From assembly GCA_017400025.1 (NCBI GenBank), contig JAFQAF010000255.1, positions 1 through 6,295 of the forward strand: 6,295 nucleotides of DNA, given 5' to 3'. The notes under the pieces were generated by a model. It was not told the DNA's origin. It ran no database searches and worked only from the letters and a program-made list of their open reading frames with translations. Shown piece after piece: positions 1-4,738 of this stretch. Source of the DNA: Oscillospiraceae bacterium (GTDB lineage: Bacteria > Bacillota_A > Clostridia > Oscillospirales > Ruminococcaceae). The first letter of the stretch is position 1. Each line of letters opens with the position of its first letter. Made by a program: the position numbers and the translations under genes.

Positions 1-8
1 CAGGACCC

Positions 9-408
9 CGTAGGGGATGGCCTCCGGACATCCCGTTGCAGAAAAATCTGCACAGCCTGCGTAGGGGAAGCTACCAGCTTCCCGTAAAAAACCCTCCGCC
101 GGTTGAATATCTGAAATTAAATACTGCGCACAAGGGATGGCCTCCGGACATCCCGTTGCAGAAAAATCTGCACAGCCTGCGTAGGGGAAGCTACCAGCTT
201 CCCGCCAAAAACATCCGTCAATTGAATATCTGAAATTAAATACTGCGCACAGGGGATGGCCTCCGGATATCCCTTTTCAGAATTCTCCCGCAGCCCACGC
301 AGGGGAAACTGTCAGCTTCCCGCCAAAACTCTCCGTCGGTTGAATATCTGAAATTAAATACTGCGCGTAGGGGATGGCCTCCGGACATCCCTTTTCAGAA
401 TCCTCCCA
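9..408. repeat. Tandem array of four hairpin-bearing repeat units, about 119 bp each
   Basis: Four direct copies begin (counted at GGGATGG) at 14, 134, 253 and 371, so the period shrinks 120, 119, 118. Copies 1 and 2 are identical over 71 bp (14-84 and 134-204), so that duplication is recent; the fourth copy is cut short near 408. Each full unit holds hairpin A (arms GGGATG/CATCCC, at 14-34, 134-154, 253-273, 371-391) and hairpin B (arms GGGAAGCT/AGCTTCCC with a 3-base loop, at 65-83, 185-203, 303-321). Copies 1 and 2 also carry a third hairpin, TGCAGA-AAAA-TCTGCA (37-52, 157-172). A 27-bp block starting TTGAATATCTGAAATTAA is unchanged at 103-129, 222-248 and 340-366. The array may continue leftward beyond the window. 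It has no credible coding capacity: the frame open through it simply translates the repeat twice. Function is unknown. Confidence 0.93.
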
Positions 409-453
409 CATTCCGCGCATGGTGCACCGTTGGCCCCGGTAAGCACCCCGGCT

Positions 454-473
454 TATTCTGCTGGCGCAGAATA
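454..473. repeat. Isolated 8-bp hairpin between the array and the rpmH promoter
   Basis: Arms TATTCTGC (454-461) and GCAGAATA (466-473) pair perfectly around a TGGC loop. No T-run follows, so it is not a standard intrinsic terminator. The surrounding bases 409-540 are GC- and C-rich and show no gene and no copy of the array unit. It could be the remnant of another palindromic element or a regulatory site for rpmH; the sequence does not decide. Confidence 0.5.
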
Positions 474-540
474 CCGCTCCGGCGCTTTGCCTGCCCCTGC
501 CGCCGTCCACTTTTTTCCCCGAAATAGGCATATTTTCCCC

Positions 541-570
541 TTGACAACGGGGGCTTATTTATTATATACT
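541..570 (+). promoter_or_regulatory. Sigma-A-type promoter of the rpmH operon
   Basis: A perfect -35 box TTGACA (541-546) is separated by 18 bp from TATACT (565-570), one mismatch from the consensus -10. An overlapping TATATA at 563-568 would give a 16-bp spacer. Transcription would start near 577, giving rpmH a leader of about 90 bases. This is the strongest promoter-like sequence in the window, as expected for a highly expressed ribosomal protein gene. It is a prediction from sequence only. Confidence 0.78.
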
Positions 571-578
571 TTTATCTT

Positions 579-628
579 GCAAGGTTACGGCCTTGCCATA
601 CACAGTCGGCAACGGGTTTCCCGTTTGC
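579..628 (+). promoter_or_regulatory. rpmH 5' leader with two hairpins
   Basis: Between the predicted start of transcription (about 577) and the ribosome binding site (649-654) lie two stem-loops. The first pairs GCAAGG (579-584) with CCTTGC (591-596). The second pairs GCAACGGG (609-616) with CCCGTT-T-GC (620-628), with one bulged T and a TTT loop. Structured leaders are common in ribosomal protein operons, but I do not recognise a described L34 leader motif here. The pairing is seen directly; any regulatory role is inference. Confidence 0.4.
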
Positions 629-664
629 ATATATTAAAAATTTAAGACAGGAGGACAAAAAACA

Positions 665-799
665 ATGAAAAGAACTTATCAGCCAAAGAAACGCACAAGA
701 GCAAGAGTACACGGCTTTCTGAACAGAATGTCTACAAAAAACGGCAGAAAAGTAATCGCTAAAAGAAGATCAAAAGGCAGAGCTAAACTTGCAGTTTAA
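665..799 (+). CDS. rpmH: Large-subunit ribosomal protein bL34
   Basis: This is a 44-residue, very basic protein beginning [18 protein letters not shown] and containing [18 protein letters not shown], which is the bL34 signature over its full length. The family is usually 44-47 residues, so the gene is complete. bL34 binds 23S rRNA in the large ribosomal subunit in the cytoplasm. The start is fixed by a strong AGGAGG at 649-654, ten bases before the ATG. It is the first gene of the cluster, followed after 208 bases by rnpA, the near-universal bacterial order. A terminator-like hairpin (844-870) after it could let L34 be made in excess over the downstream genes. dnaA, often on the other side of rpmH, is not within the 664 bases upstream. 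Confidence 0.98.
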   Translation: MKRTYQPKKRTRARVHGFLNRMSTKNGRKVIAKRRSKGRAKLAV

Positions 800-843
800 T
801 TTATAGCCTTTGTTTGTTCTCTTATTTTTTGAAATAATTAAGC

Positions 844-874
844 AAGGCCACCGGAGTGTGGTCTTTGTTTCTAT
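844..874 (+). terminator. Terminator-like hairpin (possible attenuator) between rpmH and rnpA
   Basis: AAGGCCAC (844-851) pairs with GTGGTCTT (858-865) over 8 bp with one G-T wobble and a six-base loop, followed by a T-rich tract (TTGTTTCTATTT). The T tract is interrupted and the stem short, so a partial terminator is more likely than a full stop. That would suit the need for far more L34 than RNase P protein. No convincing separate promoter for rnpA is seen downstream, which also argues for read-through. Confidence 0.5.
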
Positions 875-903
875 TTACGGCATTTTTAAAATCCGGTACA
901 GTT

Positions 904-931
904 TTCAACATATTTTTATATAAATGTTGAA
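904..931. repeat. AT-rich inverted repeat in the rpmH-rnpA spacer
   Basis: TTCAACAT (904-911) and ATGTTGAA (924-931) pair perfectly around a 12-base AT-rich loop. No T-run follows, so it is not a terminator. As RNA it could be a processing or stability element separating rpmH from rnpA; as DNA it could be a protein-binding palindrome. An in-frame upstream ATG for rnpA at 924 lies in its right arm and has no ribosome binding site, which counts against translation starting there. Confidence 0.4.
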
Positions 932-1007
932 TTTCCCCGTTTTCCGCCGCCTTTCAGAAAAAAGAGACAGTTTTCTTTTAACCTTTCCCATTACAGAAAG
1001 GATTAAG

Positions 1008-1376
1008 ATGAAGTTCAAATCAATCAACGAAAACAGACACTTTGTCAGGGGGTACCGCAAAGGTATTTCGTTCGTCACACCATACCTGGTTATATACGTT
1101 CTGAAAAACCGCTACGGCCACACCAGAATAGGCATTACCGCCAGCAAAAAAATAGGCGGTGCAGTCCAGCGCAACCGTGCACGCCGCGTTATCCGTGCAG
1201 CACTCCAAACGCTGAATCTGGATATGTCACAAAGCTATGACCTTATCTTCGTGGCCCGCTCAAAGGCCACCAGATGCAAAAGCTGGGCCCTTATACCTCT
1301 GATAAAAGACCGGCTCACTCAGGCGGGAGTTATAAATGCTGAAGAAAATACTGATATTTCCAATAAAGCTTTATAA
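1008..1376 (+). CDS. rnpA: Ribonuclease P protein component
   Basis: The product (122 residues) is the basic protein subunit of RNase P. It binds the catalytic RnpB RNA and helps it cleave the 5' leader from precursor tRNAs in the cytoplasm. The family signature is clear: an N-terminal region with [13 protein letters not shown] (residues 7-19), then [22 protein letters not shown], whose RNR motif (residues 55-57) lies in the conserved RNA-binding helix. Length matches the usual 110-125. I chose the ATG at 1008 because AAGGA (998-1002) precedes it by five bases and the family begins here. The frame stays open to an ATG at 924, but those 28 extra residues match nothing in the family and have no ribosome binding site. 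The 3' end overlaps yidD by 41 bases, which suggests coupled translation. Confidence 0.96.
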   Translation: MKFKSINENRHFVRGYRKGISFVTPYLVIYVLKNRYGHTRIGITASKKIGGAVQRNRARRVIRAALQTLNLDMSQSYDLIFVARSKATRCKSWALIPLIKDRLTQAGVINAEENTDISNKAL

Positions 1377-1581
1377 AAAATACATATCCCCCCACCTGGG
1401 CCACCACTGCCGCTACTGGCCTACCTGCAGCAGCTATATGATACAGGCTATCGAAATTCACGGCGCCGTCAAAGGCCTGGTCCTTGGCACATGGCGTATA
1501 CTCCGCTGCAATCCCTGGTCGGCCGGCGGCTACGACCCTGTCCCGCCGAAAGGTAAGTGGACAAACACTAAACAGCCGTAA
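1336..1581 (+). CDS. yidD: Membrane protein insertion efficiency factor YidD
   Basis: An 81-residue protein matching the YidD family across its length: an N-terminal amphipathic, basic stretch ([18 protein letters not shown], residues 2-19), then [19 protein letters not shown] (25-43), [20 protein letters not shown] and DPVP. The three cysteines at 25, 31 and 58 are typical of the family. YidD is a small protein at the inner face of the membrane thought to help YidC-dependent insertion; its exact activity is not settled. The ATG at 1336 lies inside rnpA, preceded by GGGAG within rnpA codons, so the two genes overlap by 41 bases. yidC follows 23 bases after the stop codon. The rnpA-yidD-yidC arrangement is widespread in bacteria and supports the call. 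Confidence 0.96.
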   Translation: MLKKILIFPIKLYKKYISPHLGHHCRYWPTCSSYMIQAIEIHGAVKGLVLGTWRILRCNPWSAGGYDPVPPKGKWTNTKQP

Positions 1582-1598
1582 ACTCACGGCTCCGGAGG
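1574..1598 (+). promoter_or_regulatory. Hairpin over the yidD stop codon next to the yidC ribosome binding site
   Basis: AGCCGT (1574-1579) pairs with ACGGCT (1586-1591); most of the yidD stop codon lies in the six-base loop. The yidC Shine-Dalgarno sequence GGAGG (1594-1598) starts three bases after the stem and sits six bases before the ATG at 1605. Ribosomes finishing yidD would melt the stem, so it could tie yidC initiation to yidD translation. The stem is short and the role is inference. Confidence 0.35.
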
Positions 1599-1604
1599 AA
1601 AAAA

Positions 1605-2657
1605 ATGAGTGCAATATTTGAATTAATTGCAATTCCACTTGGTTGGATCATGCGTTGCATCTACAATCTTGTAGGCAACTACGGTATCACACTGATACTG
1701 TTCACACTTGTTACAAAAATTCTTCTTTTCCCGCTTTCAGTGAAACAGAAGAAATCCACAATCAGAATGACTGCTTTCCAGCCGGAAATCCAGAGAATTC
1801 AGAAAAAATATGCAAACGACCAGCAGAAACAGTCTGAAGAGCTGGCACGTCTGCAGAAAGACCACAACTTCTCCATGACCAGTGGCTGTCTGCCAGTGCT
1901 CATCCAGATGCCAATCCTGTTTGGTCTTATCAACGTTATCTACAATCCGCTGCAGCACATTGCAGGTGTTTCCAAAAAGCTTATCGGTACAGTTGCAAAA
2001 CCTGGCCAGCTGATGGAAATCGCACAGGGTATTGTTGGTGAACTGTCAAAATACAGCCCACAGACAGATATTATCGGTGCTATCCAGAAAACACCTTCCG
2101 CTTTTGCTTCCGTACTGGATGCAGAAACAATCGCTACTGTTCAGGCTATGGACCTCACATTCCTTGGTATGGACCTTACAGCTACACCAAGCCTGAAAGT
2201 TATCAACTCCCTGCTGCTCATCCCTGTTCTGTCAGTTATCTTTATGTTCCTGCAGACAAGAATCAGCACAAAGCTGTCCGGCCAGCAGTCCACAGGTTCC
2301 ACAAATATGATGATGGGTGCTACTACACTTATGATGGGTTACTTTGCATTCATCATGCCTGCAGGTGTTTCCATCTACTGGATTTTCTCCAGCGTGTTCG
2401 GTATCATCCAGGAATACATCATCAATATCTTTGTAAACCCTGAAAAGGAAAAAGCAAAGATTGAAGAAGAAATCTACGCAGCAAAACAGGCAAGAAAAGA
2501 AGCAGAAAAGGCACGTCCGGCAAAAGTGAAAAAAGCAAAGGCTTACGCACAGGACAAATATGTGGAAGACACATATGACTCTGCAGACGAGGCAGAAACA
2601 GTACGCCGCCGTCTGGAAAAAGCCAGAGCACTGGACAAAGAAAAATACGGTGAATAA
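1605..2657 (+). CDS. yidC: Membrane protein insertase YidC/Oxa1 family
   Basis: The 350-residue product is a YidC/Oxa1/SpoIIIJ insertase, which places proteins into the cytoplasmic membrane alone or with SecYEG. Five hydrophobic segments fit the family fold: about 24-46, 94-113, 199-217, 234-252 and 254-275. Family motifs include SGCLPVLIQMPI (93-104) and IYWIFSSVFGIIQEYI (257-272). Where many homologues have the groove arginine of the first core helix, this one has Lys38 (TLVTKILLFPL), a conservative change I recall from other Clostridia. There is no lipobox, unlike Bacillus SpoIIIJ. The outer loop between helices 2 and 3 (about 114-198) is long, and the cytoplasmic tail (279-350) is highly charged and rich in K/E/A/R, like the ribosome-facing tails of some Gram-positive YidC proteins. 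The start is supported by GGAGG at 1594-1598. jag begins two bases after its stop codon. Confidence 0.97.
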   Translation: MSAIFELIAIPLGWIMRCIYNLVGNYGITLILFTLVTKILLFPLSVKQKKSTIRMTAFQPEIQRIQKKYANDQQKQSEELARLQKDHNFSMTSGCLPVLIQMPILFGLINVIYNPLQHIAGVSKKLIGTVAKPGQLMEIAQGIVGELSKYSPQTDIIGAIQKTPSAFASVLDAETIATVQAMDLTFLGMDLTATPSLKVINSLLLIPVLSVIFMFLQTRISTKLSGQQSTGSTNMMMGATTLMMGYFAFIMPAGVSIYWIFSSVFGIIQEYIINIFVNPEKEKAKIEEEIYAAKQARKEAEKARPAKVKKAKAYAQDKYVEDTYDSADEAETVRRRLEKARALDKEKYGE

Positions 2658-2659
2658 TA

Positions 2660-3661
2660 ATGAGAGAAGTAATCAAATCAGCAGCTACAGTTGAAGAAGC
2701 TGTACAGCTGGGTGCACAGGAACTGGGCCTTGCCACAGACGCTGTTTCCTACGAAGTGCTCCAGCTTCCTGAAAAGAAATTCTTCCTCTTCAAAGGTAAA
2801 CCTGCACAGGTAAGAGTATATGAAAAAGAAGAAGATTTTGATGTTAAATCTCTCTTTGAAGAACCTAAAAAAGAGGAAAAACCAGCTCCTAAGGCAAAGA
2901 AAGAACAGCCTAAGGAAGAAAAGAAACCTCAGCCTAAACAGGAAAAGAAAAAAGCAGAAAAACCTGCACCAAAACAGGAAAAACCTGCAAAACCACAGGC
3001 TGAAGAAGTTAAAGCAGAAACAAAGCCTGCCCAGGAAGCAGTAGCAGTGGAAGACCTTTCCGAAAAGGCAAAATATGCTGTGGAATTTCTTGAAAGCGTA
3101 ATCGGCCAGTTCCACAAAGGCAACTACACACTGACACCTGTAAAAACAGAAACAGGCTATGTAATCAAAATTTCCGGCGATGACGTGGGCGCACTTATCG
3201 GCCGCAAAGGCGAAACTATGGAGGCTCTCTCCTACCTTACAGGCCTTGCAGCTAACCGCTCTGACGACAGCTTTGAAAAAATCTCTGTTGACGTTGCCGG
3301 CTACCGCCAGAAACGTGAAAAAGACCTGGTAAACAGCGCAAAGAAAGCAGCAGCAAAAGTTCTTAAGACAGGCCGTCCGTTCGGCTTTGAACCTATGAAC
3401 CCATACGACCGCCGCATCATCCACGCAGCTATCAGCCAGATTGAAGGCGTAAAGAGCGAATCCAAAGGCGAAGGCGCATCCCGCCGCGTAATGGTTTACT
3501 CCACAAACCCAAAACCACGCTACAACAATAACAAAGGCGGCAAAAAACCTTACAACAAAAACAACCGCAGAGAAAAGCCGGCACCACAGGCACAGAAAAC
3601 AAGAACAGAAAAACTTGTTGACGAATCCAGCTTCGGCCTTTACTCCAAGATTGAACTGTAA
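2660..3661 (+). CDS. jag: RNA-binding protein Jag/KhpB (Jag_N, KH and R3H domains)
   Basis: The 333-residue product has the Jag/KhpB plan. A Jag N-terminal domain (about 3-55) leads into a linker of about 65 residues rich in Lys, Pro and Glu (68-130). A type II KH domain follows (about 135-215) with GALIGRKGETMEAL, where GRKG at 181-184 is the RNA-binding loop. Then comes an R3H domain (about 216-281) with Arg251 and His255 in the RxxxH motif. In other Firmicutes this protein partners KhpA in RNA binding and affects cell elongation and division. Bacillus Jag is about 208 residues; the extra length here is the linker plus a tail (282-333) that is Asn/Lys/Arg-rich and ends LYSKIEL. Translation probably starts by coupling: the yidC stop is two bases upstream, and GGTGA (2649-2653), inside yidC, can pair with the 16S rRNA tail. 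A terminator follows. Confidence 0.96.
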   Translation: MREVIKSAATVEEAVQLGAQELGLATDAVSYEVLQLPEKKFFLFKGKPAQVRVYEKEEDFDVKSLFEEPKKEEKPAPKAKKEQPKEEKKPQPKQEKKKAEKPAPKQEKPAKPQAEEVKAETKPAQEAVAVEDLSEKAKYAVEFLESVIGQFHKGNYTLTPVKTETGYVIKISGDDVGALIGRKGETMEALSYLTGLAANRSDDSFEKISVDVAGYRQKREKDLVNSAKKAAAKVLKTGRPFGFEPMNPYDRRIIHAAISQIEGVKSESKGEGASRRVMVYSTNPKPRYNNNKGGKKPYNKNNRREKPAPQAQKTRTEKLVDESSFGLYSKIEL

Positions 3662-3669
3662 GAATAACA

Positions 3670-3699
3670 AAGGGCACTGAAAAGTGCCCTTTTCTTTTT
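3670..3699 (+). terminator. Intrinsic terminator after jag
   Basis: AAGGGCACT (3670-3678) and AGTGCCCTT (3683-3691) form a perfect 9-bp stem closed by a GAAA (GNRA-type) tetraloop, followed by TTCTTTTT. It starts eight bases after the jag stop codon and marks the end of the rpmH-to-jag transcription unit. Confidence 0.92.
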
Positions 3700-3746
3700 A
3701 TATAATTTTCACTTTATATACTCACCGTCTTGTGATAAAATAATAA

Positions 3747-3880
3747 CCGGCAGAAATCCCGCAGCAATAATACCATAAAACCGCTTCCACATCGCACCAT
3801 TGGTATATTCGGTGACTAAATTGTATTGCACCCCCTGCCCCGTAGGGGAAGCTATCAGCTTCCGGCAGAAATCCCGCAGC
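3747..3880. repeat. Pair of 19-bp direct repeats, probably a decayed array unit
   Basis: The sequence CCGGCAGAAATCCCGCAGC occurs exactly at 3747-3765 and again at 3862-3880, 115 bases apart, close to the 118-120 bp period of the array at the left end. Its core resembles the linker of array copy 3 (CAGAATTCTCCCGCAGC, 277-293) apart from a two-base gap and one substitution. A B-type hairpin (3845-3865) directly abuts the second copy. I infer that this spacer holds a degenerate relative of the left-end array. The rest of the 279-base jag-to-3941 spacer shows no gene. Confidence 0.6.
3841..3865. repeat. Dispersed CGTAGGGG hairpin (B type), worn 3' arm
   Basis: After CGTAG, GGAAGCT (3847-3853) pairs with AGCTTCC (3857-3863) around a 3-base ATC loop. 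It is the same stem as hairpin B of the left-end array, but the outermost pair is lost because the right arm continues into GG and the 19-bp direct repeat. It lies upstream of the gene at 3941, in a likely untranslated region. Confidence 0.75.
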
Positions 3881-3940
3881 TGTTCCCTGCCCTGCTGATG
3901 TCACTCTGAATAAAAAAAACATAGCTTCAAGGAGAAAACA

Positions 3941-4450
3941 ATGACTTCATATATATCACAGACAGAAATTACAGAAGAAAAATACATGGCTATTATCAAC
4001 AAACCTATCGGCAAAGAGGCCACTATAAAGCTGAAAAGATGGAAAACATTAAAGCTTGCCGGCATCGCCGTGTCCGCTGTGATGGCCGCAGTCTGCACAG
4101 CCGGCAAAGACTATGACTTTGCCCTTATAGGCGGCGTATTTGCCGTTGTCTTTGCATACCAGCTGTTTATACAGAGAAAACAGCAGATTAAAAAACAGTA
4201 CCGCCTGGCACTGCAGTCAATGAACACAGACCGCTGGATACGCACCATCACCTTTGATGACAAAATCACCGTGGCAGACGGCAACAGTTCCAGCGTGTTC
4301 TCATATTCTGATTACAAATGGGCAGAAGAAACAGACAATGCCTATCTTCTTTTCAGAAACGAAAACGTCCTCCTCCGTGTGGAAAAAGGCTCTTTTACCT
4401 ACGGCAATGAAGAAAATTTCCTCCACTGGATTAAAAACAAACTTAAATAG
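3941..4450 (+). CDS. YcxB-like small membrane protein of unknown function
   Basis: The 169-residue product has two likely membrane helices close together (about 37-55 and 59-77), separated by a short loop containing GKDYD. A basic segment follows (QRKQQIKKQYR, 78-88), then a soluble C-terminal domain of beta-strand-like segments (TITFDDKITVADGNSSSVFSYSDYKWAEETDNAYLLF, then FLHWIKNKL at the end). This layout and pattern match the YcxB-like family (C-terminal domain related to PF14317), whose function is not known; the topology suggests both ends in the cytoplasm. The ATG at 3941 has AAGGAG at 3929-3934, six bases upstream. The gene is a single unit between the jag terminator and its own at 4459-4484; no strong promoter is visible before it. 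The family assignment is from remembered pattern, so moderately sure. Confidence 0.75.
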   Translation: MTSYISQTEITEEKYMAIINKPIGKEATIKLKRWKTLKLAGIAVSAVMAAVCTAGKDYDFALIGGVFAVVFAYQLFIQRKQQIKKQYRLALQSMNTDRWIRTITFDDKITVADGNSSSVFSYSDYKWAEETDNAYLLFRNENVLLRVEKGSFTYGNEENFLHWIKNKLK

Positions 4451-4458
4451 CATTCATC

Positions 4459-4484
4459 AAAGCAGGCTCCGGCCTGCTTTTTTT
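4459..4484 (+). terminator. Intrinsic terminator after the YcxB-like gene
   Basis: AAAGCAGGC (4459-4467) and GCCTGCTTT (4472-4480) form a perfect 9-bp stem with a TCCG loop closed by C-G, which as RNA is a stable cUNCGg tetraloop. A run of seven T (4478-4484) ends it. It starts nine bases after the stop codon. Confidence 0.93.
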
Positions 4485-4570
4485 ATAAAGAGCTGTAGCA
4501 CTCCGCCTATGCCCATTATCACATAACCTCAGCCGTAATGGCCTGCACCCTCTCCGTTACACCTCTCCCA

Positions 4571-4595
4571 CGTAGGGGCGGATATTATCCGCCCG
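4571..4595. repeat. Dispersed CGTAGGGG hairpin with a different stem
   Basis: CGTAG is followed by GGGCGGAT (4576-4583), loop ATT, and ATCCGCCC (4587-4594), a perfect 8-bp stem. Compared with hairpin B of the left-end array, the 5' flank, first stem bases, stem length and loop length are kept, while positions 4-7 of the stem differ on both sides in a compensating way. It lies in the 288-base spacer between the YcxB-like gene and prmA, which otherwise shows only a terminator and a promoter. Confidence 0.8.
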
Positions 4596-4699
4596 TCCGG
4601 CAACCATTACAGATTAAAATTTCCCCAACACTACAACCACAGCTGAAATATTTTGACCATCCACCACGCCATATTCCTCTATGAAAATTCTCCACTTTA

Positions 4700-4708
4700 T
4701 GTTATACT
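4700..4708 (+). promoter_or_regulatory. Extended -10 promoter for prmA
   Basis: TG at 4700-4701, one base, then TATACT at 4703-4708 gives an extended -10 element one mismatch from TATAAT. No good -35 box sits 16-18 bases upstream (TATGAA at 4680-4685 is the best), which is normal for extended -10 promoters. Transcription would begin near 4715, leaving a short leader of about 24 bases that contains the AAGGAGG ribosome binding site (4725-4731). Confidence 0.6.
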
Positions 4709-4738
4709 GAAAGTTAATGACAAAAAGGAGGCATTTTT

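Noticed and set aside
36..233. Open frame of 65 codons across the left-end array
   Set aside because: It translates the repeat unit twice (QKNLHSLRRGSYQLP appears in both halves), has no ribosome binding site and is not a known protein; it is a by-product of the tandem copies.
9..408. CRISPR array
   Set aside because: The spacing is regular, but the repeated unit is about 119 bp with no unique 30-40 bp spacers, and there are no cas genes in the window.
454..473. Terminator of an upstream gene
   Set aside because: The stem is perfect but no T-run follows on either strand, and there is no gene to its left in the window.
1..664. Origin of replication (oriC) upstream of rpmH
   Set aside because: In several bacteria oriC and dnaA lie next to rpmH, so I looked for DnaA boxes (TTATCCACA and near matches) on both strands; none was convincing and no dnaA is present.
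924..1007. Upstream start giving a 150-residue rnpA product
   Set aside because: The ATG at 924 lies in an AT-rich palindrome with no Shine-Dalgarno sequence, and the extra 28 residues do not resemble RnpA; the ATG at 1008 has AAGGA at good spacing.
2678..3670. Long antisense open frame (330 codons) opposite jag
   Set aside because: It is a shadow of the Lys/Glu-rich jag gene; the translation is an implausible run of Phe, Cys and Leu with no family resemblance, and the terminator and codon pattern support the + strand.
3800..3829. Promoter for the YcxB-like gene (TTGGTA ... TATTGC)
   Set aside because: Both boxes match the consensus poorly and the implied leader would be long; the support is too weak to list as a feature.
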